Shown here: piece by piece, positions 51,712-60,054 of the stretch
Layout: every line of letters begins with the position of its first letter
Numbering within the stretch: the stretch's first letter is position 1
Source: Flavobacterium agri
GTDB taxonomy: Bacteria > Bacteroidota > Bacteroidia > Flavobacteriales > Flavobacteriaceae
Direction: 5' to 3'
Assembly: GCF_013401995.1 (NCBI RefSeq)
Contig: NZ_JACBJI010000001.1
Location: forward strand, 204,372-268,371
Length of the DNA stretch: 64,000 nucleotides
The notes under the pieces: model-generated
What the model saw: only the letters and a program-made list of their open reading frames with translations
What the model was told of the DNA's origin: nothing
The model's database searches: none
Program-made: the position numbers and the translations under genes

Positions 51712-52141
51712 TTTTGTGCTGTTTTGAGCAAGTTCGTGTACCCTTTGGCGAGCAGTTTCGATTTGTCTTCGTTCCAGATCTCGCATTCGGCGTTCACGAC
51801 GGTTTTGCCTTTTTTGTTGATTTTAGTTTCGGCCAGGATCGTTTCCCCGGCTCTCGCATTGGCGAAAAAGTCTACGTTGAGATTGATCGAGATGTAGAAA
51901 ACAGGTTCTTGTAAGCGATCAAAGTCGCTCCGATGGCATCGTCTATGATCGATGAAATCACGCCTCCGTGAAGCGTTCCGAACGGATTGGTCATTTCCGT
52001 CCGGACTTCGTACTCAAAAACCAAACGGCCTTGCTCGACGACACGCATTTTCGGTTTCAGCCAATTCATGTACGCCGATGGCGATGCCGTGATTTCCTTT
52101 CCGATATGGTTGTGAAGGAATTTGAACGCTCCTGGCTTCAT
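51708..52141 (-). pseudogene. Hotdog-fold (PaaI-like) thioesterase gene with a frameshift
   Basis: The first frame (52141 to 51872) gives the N-terminal half of a hotdog thioesterase with NPFGTLHGGVISSIIDDAIG, the typical active-site helix. It runs into a stop after KNLFSTSRSIST. The second frame continues from about 51900 as FYISINLNVDFFANARAGET and ends with a stop at 51708. Adding one T to the four-T run at 51898-51901 restores one 144-residue protein. Its stop overlaps the fabF start. It may be a pseudogene or a consensus error. Confidence 0.75.
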
Positions 52142-52142
52142 A

Positions 52143-52886
52143 TCAGTTGTTCAAAGCGGCCAAGGCGGCTTCGGGAGAAGAAAGGTAAAGGGTGTACAAT
52201 TCTTCGGTTATGCCTGGGCGGATTTCGAAAATCCCTTGCTCGAAACCATTCGCCAATGCCAATGCGACATCTTTAGGATCCATGCCGTTCTCGCCTCCGA
52301 TGGCTTTCGAGAATTCGGTGTTTACAAGCGGCGGCATCAATTCGAACACTTTCACATCTTGGTTGTCGCGTTCCAAAGTATGGCGCAATACGCGGGTGTA
52401 GGAGTGAAGTGCGGCCTTGCTTGCAGAATAGGTTGGCAGATGTGTCGTAGGCACGAATCCAACGATTGACGAAACGTTCGCGATTGCGGCACTACCGTTT
52501 TTCTGCAACAGCGCCAATAGTTTTTCGGTGAGGCGGATGGTAGATAGATAGTTGGTCGTGATTTCTTCTTGCGCTTTGTCGAAGGCGTTCGCGTTTTCGT
52601 CGGTAAGGCGGTAATATTGGGCGTTACCGGCATTGTTGATCAATATGTTCAAAGACGAAAAATGGATGTTGATGGTTTGTACGAGACGATCGACGTCTTC
52701 GGCTTTGGTCACGTCGGCTTGTATGTAGTTCGCGCCCGGCAATTTAGAGATCGCTTGTTCTAGACGTTCTTTACTGCGTCCGGTGATGATGACTTTGTTA
52801 CCGTTTGCACTGAATAGTTTGGCCATTTCGAAGCCGATTCCGGAACCTCCGCCTGTAATCAGGATTGTGTTTTTTGAAGTTTTCAT
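52143..52886 (-). CDS. Short-chain dehydrogenase/reductase (DltE-like)
   Basis: A 247-residue classical SDR. The cofactor motif TGGGSGIGFEMA is near the N-terminus, NNAGNAQYY follows in the middle, and the catalytic YSASKAA (Tyr and Lys) is near 153-157, with a Ser in NVSSIVG. The Arg in TGRS after the second strand favours NADP. It is the first gene of the SDR-thioesterase-fabF operon, one base before the next gene. Two operator-like inverted repeats lie upstream. Substrate not known. Confidence 0.9.
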   Translation of the reverse strand: MKTSKNTILITGGGSGIGFEMAKLFSANGNKVIITGRSKERLEQAISKLPGANYIQADVTKAEDVDRLVQTINIHFSSLNILINNAGNAQYYRLTDENANAFDKAQEEITTNYLSTIRLTEKLLALLQKNGSAAIANVSSIVGFVPTTHLPTYSASKAALHSYTRVLRHTLERDNQDVKVFELMPPLVNTEFSKAIGGENGMDPKDVALALANGFEQGIFEIRPGITEELYTLYLSSPEAALAALNN

Positions 52887-52914
52887 TTTGATTTATTCTT
52901 GATTGTTATTATTG

Positions 52915-52926
52915 TACCGATTGGTA
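52915..52926. promoter_or_regulatory. Operator-like palindrome in the SDR operon leader
   Basis: TACCGATTGGTA is a 12-base dyad of TACC and GGTA around GATT, 29 bases before the SDR start codon. It repeats the pattern of the larger palindrome at 52971-52986. A single half-site TACCGATTG also occurs at 53000-53008. Confidence 0.6.
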
Positions 52927-52964
52927 TATTGTTATTTAAAAAAATATTGCCTTTAATTCTGATA

Positions 52965-52986
52965 CAAATTTATACCAAATGGTATA
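52965..52986 (-). promoter_or_regulatory. Promoter -7 box with overlapping operator for the SDR operon
   Basis: On the minus strand TAAATTTG (52965-52972) is an exact -7 box. The palindrome TATACCAAATGGTATA (52971-52986) touches it and fills the space towards the -33 region, the right place for a repressor. The ACC-four-GGT spacing resembles operators of TetR-family repressors; no such regulator gene is in the window. Confidence 0.6.
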
Positions 52987-53084
52987 TTAATCGAGTCTTT
53001 ACCGATTGTTTTTTTCGATTCAAGAATAGCGCGCTGAAAAGTTGGTTGTTGCGACGGATTCGATACATTTGAAAAAATCCAAAT

Positions 53085-53414
53085 ATGCTCGGTCTACTAT
53101 TCATTTACTTCATTGGGAAATACTTTTACGAATTGGCAAAGGAATTCGGCAAAAGCCAATGGGGCTTTGCGATTGCCGGTGTCGCCACATATTATTTGGG
53201 CGGCGCTTTGCTATATTTTGTAGTGCTTGTCCCGTTGATGTTTATCATTCCCGATACCATCGAGAACATGGACGACCGCGATCACGGTTTTCTCATCGTC
53301 CCTTTTGGGATCGGGGCCTGTTTTCTTTTGTATTACCTGCTTAAAAAACGTTGGCACAAAGAAATTCCAAGCCCCGAAACCATCGATGCGATCGGGCGGG
53401 AAGAAGAAAACTGA
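53085..53414 (+). CDS. Small membrane protein of unknown function
   Basis: A 109-residue protein with three hydrophobic segments (about 1-15, 26-52, 69-86) and a charged C-terminal tail. No family recognised, though small three-helix proteins of this kind are common in Flavobacteriaceae. It diverges from the SDR operon with a 198-base shared spacer and its stop is directly next to the stop of the convergent peptidase gene. Confidence 0.65.
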   Translation: MLGLLFIYFIGKYFYELAKEFGKSQWGFAIAGVATYYLGGALLYFVVLVPLMFIIPDTIENMDDRDHGFLIVPFGIGACFLLYYLLKKRWHKEIPSPETIDAIGREEEN

Positions 53415-54557
53415 TCATTTCTTTTCCATGCGACCGTATTTGGTCATGATCTCACGTAGTTTGTCCTTCGGGATTTCGTAAATGGTGTTGCCGTTGAAAC
53501 CTTCCATGGTTTCGGCGGCCATAAGCGCGTTGATTATCGCTTCTTCGGTGGCTTGGGCTGCGGCTCTATAAGGCGAATCCATCAATTCTTTTGGCAACGC
53601 GGTCCAGGTCTGTAGCGTTTCCTTTTCGTTAGATTTTGGGGCGGCCGTACTGAAAGCCATAAAAATATCGCCCGAACTGTTATATGCGAAACCTCCCGTT
53701 CTTGCCACGCCGATCGAAGCGCGTTTGGCGAGCTGTTTCAACTGTGACGGAAGCAAGGGCGCATCGGTAGCCAATATTACGATGATCGAACCGTCTTTTT
53801 CTTTGGTGGTGATTTTCGGCATGGCTTCGGTGATTTCCTTTCCGACGGGAACGCCCGAAATCATCAAGTCTTTGCGTCCGCCGAAGTTTCCTTGTACGAA
53901 AGCACCGATCGTATATTCCTTACCGTCGATTTTGAACACACGCGAAGCAGTGCCGCTTCCACCTTTGAAAAGGAAAAGGCTCATGCCCGTACCGCCGCCA
54001 ACATTTCCTTCGGCGATCGGGCCCGAAGCCGCATTGTCGAGCGCTTCGAAAACGTCTTCTTTCTTTACGTGCAATCCATTGATGTCGTTGAGCAATCCGT
54101 CGAAGGTTTCGGCCGCGACCGGTAATCCGAACGAAAAATCGATTACGTCTCCTTTAGAGAATTTCTTGATGCTCCATGCACCCATGGCATCGCGCACCAC
54201 GCCGACACTGTTCGTATTCGTGATGCCGATCGGTCCGTAACCCAATCCGTATTCGTCTATTACCGTGGTTCCGGTCATTTCACCGTCCCCGTTAAGGCAA
54301 AACCATCCGGCGGGATAAGCTTCATCGGTCTTGCCTTTCGGAAGGATTACGGTAACGCCCGTGCGCACGGCTTTTTTACCGCTTCCCGAAATCAACGTTT
54401 TATAACCGACCAATACGCCGGGAACATCTGTAATGGCGTTATGGATTCCGGTTTTCCCGTCGAACGGGATACCGAATTCGCGAGCGCGTTCTTTTTTTTG
54501 TGCCGACAGGCTAAGGCAGGCAAACAAAGCAGCCGCCAAAAAAGGTGTGGTTTTCAT
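53415..54557 (-). CDS. P1 (DmpA/BapA) family aminopeptidase, exported
   Basis: A 380-residue self-processing N-terminal-nucleophile hydrolase of the P1 family. It has a signal peptide (MKTTPFLAAALFACLSLSA), then the family opening IPFDGKTGIHNAITDVPGV. The middle shows AEGNVGGGTGM and GGSGTASRVF, the region of autocleavage and nucleophile in this family. Members act on D-amino-acid or beta-peptides. I use the ATG at 54557 for the signal peptide. Confidence 0.9.
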   Translation of the reverse strand: MKTTPFLAAALFACLSLSAQKKERAREFGIPFDGKTGIHNAITDVPGVLVGYKTLISGSGKKAVRTGVTVILPKGKTDEAYPAGWFCLNGDGEMTGTTVIDEYGLGYGPIGITNTNSVGVVRDAMGAWSIKKFSKGDVIDFSFGLPVAAETFDGLLNDINGLHVKKEDVFEALDNAASGPIAEGNVGGGTGMSLFLFKGGSGTASRVFKIDGKEYTIGAFVQGNFGGRKDLMISGVPVGKEITEAMPKITTKEKDGSIIVILATDAPLLPSQLKQLAKRASIGVARTGGFAYNSSGDIFMAFSTAAPKSNEKETLQTWTALPKELMDSPYRAAAQATEEAIINALMAAETMEGFNGNTIYEIPKDKLREIMTKYGRMEKK

Positions 54558-54620
54558 AAGAGTTTGATTGATGATTGGCTGTAAGTAACGCAAAATAGCG
54601 AAAAGTTACAGCCGTTCGTC

Positions 54621-54842
54621 TCAATCGAGTTCTATGCAGTCGAATCCGCGTCGGTTCAAGATTCCGATCACGGTTACCGATACGGGCGAATCGCTGTCGA
54701 TGCGCAAAATGCGGTCGCGGTCTTCGAGATCGAAATTCCACTGACGGATATTCTTGAGGTTGTTGAGGTACGGCCGCAAGGAAAGGATCTTTTTCTTGGA
54801 GCTTACCGAGGTTTTGAAGACGGAGATTATCGAATTTTTCAT
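54621..54842 (-). CDS. Small ferredoxin-like (HMA-fold) protein without metal cysteines
   Basis: A 73-residue protein whose pattern of strands and helices (IISVFKTSVSSKKKILSLRPYLNNL, WNFDLEDRDRILRID, VTVIGILNRRGFDCIEL) resembles the beta-alpha-beta-beta-alpha-beta fold of heavy-metal-associated domains. The CxxC metal motif is absent. It starts three bases after the stop of the upstream barrel gene, so they are one operon. Small, but codon use and spacing support it. Confidence 0.6.
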   Translation of the reverse strand: MKNSIISVFKTSVSSKKKILSLRPYLNNLKNIRQWNFDLEDRDRILRIDSDSPVSVTVIGILNRRGFDCIELD

Positions 54843-54845
54843 TAG

Positions 54846-55844
54846 TTATTTTTTATTCTTGGATTGGAGATTGTACGACAGCCCGAGCGTAAAATAACCC
54901 GTCGCGTCTCGGTTGGCCGAAATGATATAGTCGTTCGTGTTTTTGCCTCTTTCTGAAACGCGCATGTTGAACATATTCGACAATCCGGTTTTGGCATAGC
55001 CGATGAACCCTTTTCCGAAACAATGCTCATACGTCAACCCCGACCGCAGTTCGAGCTCACGAAAATCGTATACATCGGCGTAACCCGGCACGTCCGAATA
55101 CATGTAAAATCCGTCGCTCGAAAGTTCGGTACCGATAGAAACCCTGCCGTTTTCGAACACCGGCCGTTTGAATAACAACCGCTGCGGCAAAATAAAGTCG
55201 AGCGTCCACGGCGAGTTCGCGAATTTATGGTCGAGCGTGAATACTGGAGCAACCGGAACCGGAGACGCCGGATCGAGAAGCACGACCAATCCGAGACCGA
55301 TCACGGTGCGCTCGGTGCGCTTGAGCAACAAAGTCGCCCCAACTATACCTTTGATCCGTTCGACGTCTTTATCCGATCCGTCTACGGTCACGCTCGCGTT
55401 GTAAATCAACGGTTTCTTGAAAAGGCTGCCGTAATACAACGCATTGATCGTCCCGCCAATGTAATGGTAACCTTTGTTTTCGGTAAACGGACCGACGGCG
55501 TCCGAAAGCAATTCCAGATCCTCGAAATCGAAACTTTCATAACGATAATCGACGTTGGCCGAAACGTTCCACCGCGGTCTTTCCCAAAGTGTGAAGTTGA
55601 TCGCGGCCTTCCATTGTTGGTGATTGGTGACGCGGCCTTTTACGTAATCGGATTTGCGCAGTTCCGCATCGAAATCCGAAGGCAGATAATAACGGTATTG
55701 CAAGTCGAAAGTACGCGTTCGCGGAAATTTGTCGGCGAGTACTTTCTGGATCGAATCGTTGAGTTTTTGGACGTCGCTTTTTTCTTGTTGGGCGTTCGCG
55801 TACAGGCACAGGAATGCCACAAGCCCGGTGAGATGCTTTTTCAT
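54846..55844 (-). CDS. Outer membrane beta-barrel protein (DUF6268-like)
   Basis: A 332-residue exported protein. A signal peptide ends at NAQ, a short helical segment with KVLADKFPRTRTFDLQYRYY follows, and then about 12-14 amphipathic beta strands to a C-terminal strand (GYFTLGLSYNLQ). The overall pattern fits the DUF6268 barrel family of Bacteroidota. It lies downstream of the LytTR regulator gene (21-base gap) and upstream of the HMA-like gene, so it may be co-expressed with both. Role unknown. Confidence 0.75.
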   Translation of the reverse strand: MKKHLTGLVAFLCLYANAQQEKSDVQKLNDSIQKVLADKFPRTRTFDLQYRYYLPSDFDAELRKSDYVKGRVTNHQQWKAAINFTLWERPRWNVSANVDYRYESFDFEDLELLSDAVGPFTENKGYHYIGGTINALYYGSLFKKPLIYNASVTVDGSDKDVERIKGIVGATLLLKRTERTVIGLGLVVLLDPASPVPVAPVFTLDHKFANSPWTLDFILPQRLLFKRPVFENGRVSIGTELSSDGFYMYSDVPGYADVYDFRELELRSGLTYEHCFGKGFIGYAKTGLSNMFNMRVSERGKNTNDYIISANRDATGYFTLGLSYNLQSKNKK

Positions 55845-55865
55845 TGATTGTCGTTTTATGATTGA

Positions 55866-56591
55866 TCAGAGCAGGTTCGGCCCGCTTTTCCCTAGATAGG
55901 CTTCGAGAAATTGCTTCCGGTACACTTCGCCTATCGGTATTTCGGCTTGACCGATATTGAGGCTGTGGTTGTCGAAAGCGGCAATGTGTTTGGTGTTGAC
56001 GATATACGATTTGCTCACGCGTATGAAATCGGCGGAGGGCAGCCATTTGGAAATCGTGCGCAGGTTCATCGCCGTAATCAGTTTTCCTCCATTGCAATGG
56101 ATGACGACGTAATCTTTGAGGCCTTCCACGAACTGGATGTCCGTAAACGCGATCTTGTGGAACTTGCGGTCCGACTTGACCAAAATGTAATCGGAAGACG
56201 CGCTTTCCAACGTCGCCTGCGCGGCCTTTTCGACAAGCAGCTCGTGATACGAAATCGCCTTGCGCACCGCTTTTTCGAGCCGTTCTTTTACGATTGGCTT
56301 TACGATGTAATCGACGGCGTCCACTTCATAACTCTCGAGCGCGTATTGCGAATAAGCCGTGGTAAAGATCACGAGCGTCTTTTCGGGAATCGTCGAGGCG
56401 AATTCCAATCCGGTGATTCCAGGCATCTGGATGTCGAGGAAAATCAGGTCGACTTCGTTGCCTTTCATGAATTCGCTCGCTTTTTTCGCGCCAGGGAAAC
56501 ATCCGCTCACCGAAATGCCGTCGATTTCCTGCAGCAACAGCAAGATGCCTTCGCGTGCGAGCGGTTCGTCGTCTACGATGATGCAGTTCAT
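55866..56591 (-). CDS. LytTR-family response regulator
   Basis: A 241-residue AgrA/LytR-type regulator. The receiver domain (about 1-115) has acidic residues in IIVDDEPLAREG and the phospho-Asp in VDLIFLDIQMPG, with YIVKPI carrying the conserved Lys. The LytTR DNA-binding domain covers about 140-235 (SDRKFHKIAFTDIQFVEGLKDYVVIH). I use the ATG at 56591, which overlaps the kinase stop (ATGA). It is paired with the upstream sensor kinase; the barrel gene downstream may be one target. Confidence 0.92.
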   Translation of the reverse strand: MNCIIVDDEPLAREGILLLLQEIDGISVSGCFPGAKKASEFMKGNEVDLIFLDIQMPGITGLEFASTIPEKTLVIFTTAYSQYALESYEVDAVDYIVKPIVKERLEKAVRKAISYHELLVEKAAQATLESASSDYILVKSDRKFHKIAFTDIQFVEGLKDYVVIHCNGGKLITAMNLRTISKWLPSADFIRVSKSYIVNTKHIAAFDNHSLNIGQAEIPIGEVYRKQFLEAYLGKSGPNLL

Positions 56592-57700
56592 ATCGGAAGC
56601 GTTAACGTGAGTGAATAATTCGATTTGCTTTCGGAAATCCCAAGGTGATACGTATCGGCGTATAACAATTCCAAACGTCTTTTGATGTTCGCCAATCCGA
56701 GTCCGCCGGTTTTGCTTTGGCGGATTTCCTCGGGTTTTGAATTCGAGCATTTGAAAATCAGCTTGTCATCGGTAATCGCAAACGAGACCTCGACATTCGT
56801 AGGATTGTCGGCGTCGGCGCTGTGTTTGATCGCATTCTCTACGAAACTGATGAACAGGTTCGGCGGCAGCATCAAATTCGTAAGCTTATCGGGATTGGCG
56901 CTGTCGTTTTCCATTTTGAGCGAGAACGTGAAATCGTCGCGACGCATCTTTTCGAGTTCGAGCAGATCGTTGAGGAATTGGATTTCGGGCAACAGCAAAA
57001 CGGATTGCGAATGGTTCTCGTACAATTGGTAGCGCAAAAAATCGGACAATTTATGGATCGTCGCAATCGCCTGGTCGGGATTTTTGCGCACGAGTACGTT
57101 CACGTTGTTGAGCATGTTGAACAAAAAATGCGGATTGACCTGGTTGCGCAGTTCGCGAAGTTCCATTTGAAGCGAATTCGTCTCGAGTTCACCGATCCGT
57201 CTCGCATCGCGCGCCCAACGTTGGAAAAGCTTGATCGACGTCGAGGCGAAAACCATAAGCACGATCATGTGTACTGCGGCCGCGAATTCCTTGAAACTAC
57301 CGGCTTTTTGTTCGAGGCTTCCGGCGTGTTGGTCGAAATCGTCGCTGCGTGTAAGCACATATCCGTTGAGGTAATGTTCCGAAACCGAAACCAAGCCCAG
57401 GTAACTTCCCACGATGATCATCGTAAGCAAAATGAAATAGGCTACATACTTTCCGCGGAACAACACTTTTGGCACGAGAACGTACATGTTAAAGTAAAAC
57501 ATGCTCAGGAAATACACGTTCCACATACAGCTTTTGAGCCAGTATAATCCCGAGGATTGGCCGTGGAAATCTTTGGTAAGTATGAAAAAGAAGAACACGT
57601 AAACCCAAACGAGCGCGTGACGCCAGAAACGGTATTTTCCTTCGATGAGGAAATCGACCATTTTGTTATCGCTGCATTTCTTTTTGAAAAAGGCGTCCAT
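56588..57700 (-). CDS. LytS/YehU-type sensor histidine kinase
   Basis: A 370-residue membrane kinase of the His_kinase (PF06580) type. Four hydrophobic segments (about 30-165) form the sensor region without a large periplasmic loop. The phosphorylated His is in QVNPHFLFNMLNN near 213, and the ATPase has MLPPNLFISFVENAIKHS and GGLGLANIKRRLEL. It is co-transcribed with the LytTR regulator through a four-base overlap. The signal is unknown. Confidence 0.92.
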   Translation of the reverse strand: MDAFFKKKCSDNKMVDFLIEGKYRFWRHALVWVYVFFFFILTKDFHGQSSGLYWLKSCMWNVYFLSMFYFNMYVLVPKVLFRGKYVAYFILLTMIIVGSYLGLVSVSEHYLNGYVLTRSDDFDQHAGSLEQKAGSFKEFAAAVHMIVLMVFASTSIKLFQRWARDARRIGELETNSLQMELRELRNQVNPHFLFNMLNNVNVLVRKNPDQAIATIHKLSDFLRYQLYENHSQSVLLLPEIQFLNDLLELEKMRRDDFTFSLKMENDSANPDKLTNLMLPPNLFISFVENAIKHSADADNPTNVEVSFAITDDKLIFKCSNSKPEEIRQSKTGGLGLANIKRRLELLYADTYHLGISESKSNYSLTLTLPI

Positions 57701-57810
57701 ATCGTTTGGTTTGCGTTGCGAAATAACGAAATGGGAATCGTATTGTGTTGGAAATTATACCAAAACCCGAATTTTTTCTACGAACCGTCTAATCGGGGTT
57801 ACGACAGCCG

Positions 57811-58857
57811 TTATTTTTTGACGATGCGTCTGGTTTCGACCGCTTTCGAAGTCCTGATTTTCAAAAGATATACACCCGTTGAGAGCGAAGACAAATCGAT
57901 CGAATCGGCAGAAACCGGTATTTCCATAACAACTCCGCGAACGTCGTAAAGCGCTTCGAACGTGCAATTTTCGAGATGCAAGATGTTTTCGGCTGGATTT
58001 GGATAAACGTTGGTACGTGACAATTCATTTTCAGATAACGACAGAGCGCCAGAGGTTTGTGTCACCTGTCCGCCTTCGAGATTCGTGGTGTAGAAAATAC
58101 CGTCCCTGAACTCGATGTCCCAAAGCGTAGGTACCGAAATCGAAGCGAGCAATTGCGATTGGCCCGAAGCTATGTCGATGCGTTTTATCGTAGAAGGGCT
58201 GTACGAAGCCGCGTATATGTAATTCTCGTCGGGACTTGCCACGATGCCCTGAATAAGAGGAAGGTTCGCAGCCACCGTAATTTTCGTAGGCGAGTTTTGC
58301 GACAGGTCGTATTTGACGAGTTTGTTTGAGTCGGAGGCGAACAGATAACCGTCTTTTACGGCGAGGCCGACTGTTCCGAAAACCGAACCCATATCACTCG
58401 CAAGTAGCTGTAACGACGGATTGGTCTGTGACAGGTCGACTTTGTAAATGTTGTGGCCCGAGCTGATGTAGAGGAATTGGCCCGAAATGGCGATTCCGTT
58501 CGGATCCTGCACCAGTACCACATCTTCGGCCACCGGATTGTTTTGAGAAACGTCCAGTCTTATGATCTTGTTCACGCCGGGTGCATTCGGATCCAAGGCT
58601 GCGTATAGGTAATTGTCTTTGAAGCAAATCCCTTGCATGGTGCCGAGTCCCGATTTGACCAGTTGCGCGCCGGAACCCGTATTCGACACGTCGATGCGAT
58701 GGATCGTTCCGTCGAACGTGGTCGCCATATATAAAAAGTTATCGCGTATGGCCAAACCGGAAGTATTCGACGATCCGTTGAAAATCGTGGTATTCGTTTG
58801 CGCATTGGTTCCGATGAAAACGGAAAGGCAGAAAAAACAGAGTAGAAGTCTTGTCAT
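57811..58857 (-). CDS. T9SS cargo protein: beta-propeller with C-terminal sorting domain
   Basis: A 348-residue secreted protein. A signal peptide (MTRLLLCFFCLSVFIGTNA) is followed by six or so NHL/YncE-like propeller blades (about 25-265) with recurring GNFLYxxT/GQFLYISSG units. A type A T9SS sorting domain follows (about 275-348: NVYPNPAENILHLEN, LSSLSTGVYLLKI). It should be exported by the type IX system and possibly anchored at the cell surface. I use the ATG at 58857; the longer frame starts in the divergent spacer. Ligand unknown. Confidence 0.88.
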   Translation of the reverse strand: MTRLLLCFFCLSVFIGTNAQTNTTIFNGSSNTSGLAIRDNFLYMATTFDGTIHRIDVSNTGSGAQLVKSGLGTMQGICFKDNYLYAALDPNAPGVNKIIRLDVSQNNPVAEDVVLVQDPNGIAISGQFLYISSGHNIYKVDLSQTNPSLQLLASDMGSVFGTVGLAVKDGYLFASDSNKLVKYDLSQNSPTKITVAANLPLIQGIVASPDENYIYAASYSPSTIKRIDIASGQSQLLASISVPTLWDIEFRDGIFYTTNLEGGQVTQTSGALSLSENELSRTNVYPNPAENILHLENCTFEALYDVRGVVMEIPVSADSIDLSSLSTGVYLLKIRTSKAVETRRIVKK

Positions 58858-58884
58858 TACGTATCCTGAAAAGTGTGATACTTT

Positions 58885-58913
58885 CAAAGATAAGCAGTTT
58901 AACCTTTCGCCAA
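58885..58913 (-). promoter_or_regulatory. Promoter of the T9SS propeller gene
   Basis: On the minus strand TTG (58911-58913), an 18-base spacer and TATCTTTG (58885-58892) match the flavobacterial consensus. The leader to the ATG at 58857 is about 27 bases. The divergent gene has a weaker TAACTTTA box at 58921-58928. Confidence 0.7.
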
Positions 58914-58944
58914 TAAATCCTAACTTTAAGGCAAACAAAAAAAC

Positions 58945-59913
58945 ATGGACAGACGACATTTCATCAAACGCACGGGCCAATTCGGGTTGGCTACGTCTTT
59001 ATCGCACTTGATTCTTCCCGGCATTCTCGACGAGACATCGGATTGGTTCTTTTCGGACGCCAAACCCTTTTTCAAACTTTCATTGGCGCAGTGGTCGCTT
59101 CACCGTGCTTTCGACAGCAAGGTATTGTCGCGTCTCGAATTCGCCAAAGTCGCCAAGGAATTCGGATTCGAAGGGTTGGAATACGTGAGTTCTTTCTATT
59201 TACCCGAGAAAGGCAAGGAGCACGAACTCAGGACGACCGTACACGAACTCAAGAAGCGCAGCGGCGATTTCGGTTTGCAGAACGTGTTGATCATGGTCGA
59301 TGAAGGCGATTTGTCGACGGCAAACGAAGAAACCCGGAAAAAGACTATAGATGCGCATTACAAATGGATCGATTCGGCTGCGGAATTGGGCTGCCATTCG
59401 ATACGCGTGAATCTTTTCGGAGGCGAAACAGAGAAAACACCCGAAATCTGGATGCAGAAATCGGCCGAAAGTTTAAGACAGTTGTGCGAGGTCGCGTCCA
59501 AAAGCAAGCTCAACGTGATCGTCGAGAACCATCAATTGTTGAGTGCCGATGCCGCCAAGGTTTCCAAAATCATGAAAATGGTGAATCTGCCCAATTGCGG
59601 CACGTTGCCCGATTTCGGGAATTTCTGTCTCAAACGCGAAGGCGGCGCACGCTTCGAAGGCAAGTGCATAGAAGAATACGACCGCTACAAAGGCATGGCC
59701 GAATTGTTGCCGTTCGCGAAAGGCGTGAGCGCGAAGTCGTACGATTTCAATGCGTCGGGTGAAGAGACGACGATGGATTACAAGCGATTGCTAAAACTCG
59801 TCAAGGATTCGGGCTATAAAGGATTTATCGGCGTAGAATACGAAGGCAACCGACTCAGCGAAGTTGATGGTTTGATGGCGACGAAGGCATTGTTGCTGAA
59901 GCATGGCGGGTGA
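58945..59913 (+). CDS. Sugar phosphate isomerase/epimerase-like TIM-barrel protein with Tat-type signal
   Basis: A 322-residue xylose isomerase-like TIM barrel. The N-terminus MDRRHFIKRTGQFGL is a twin-arginine-type signal (RRHFIK), followed by the barrel from about 48. Metal-binding positions are suggested by EGLEYVS, NVIVENHQLLS (Glu), LPDFGNF (Asp) and FIGVEYEGNRLSE (Glu). Such proteins isomerise or epimerise sugars or inositols. Export by Tat implies folding with a metal in the cytoplasm first. The substrate is unknown. Confidence 0.88.
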   Translation: MDRRHFIKRTGQFGLATSLSHLILPGILDETSDWFFSDAKPFFKLSLAQWSLHRAFDSKVLSRLEFAKVAKEFGFEGLEYVSSFYLPEKGKEHELRTTVHELKKRSGDFGLQNVLIMVDEGDLSTANEETRKKTIDAHYKWIDSAAELGCHSIRVNLFGGETEKTPEIWMQKSAESLRQLCEVASKSKLNVIVENHQLLSADAAKVSKIMKMVNLPNCGTLPDFGNFCLKREGGARFEGKCIEEYDRYKGMAELLPFAKGVSAKSYDFNASGEETTMDYKRLLKLVKDSGYKGFIGVEYEGNRLSEVDGLMATKALLLKHGG

Positions 59914-59919
59914 TTTTGG

Positions 59920-59940
59920 GATTCCGACGAAGGAGGAATC
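59920..59940. terminator. Short inverted repeat after the TIM-barrel gene
   Basis: GATTCC and GGAATC pair around GACGAAGGA, seven bases after the stop codon. There is no T tract, so terminator activity is uncertain. The rest of the spacer to 60054 has no other clear element. Confidence 0.35.
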
Positions 59941-60054
59941 TCATCCAAAATGTTCTGCACTAATTGACCAATTCAACTCGTCATTTTCCCCAAACACCAC
60001 GAAAACTTATCCGTAATTTCGTTCAACATTCTAACAAATCAACAATTCACAATC

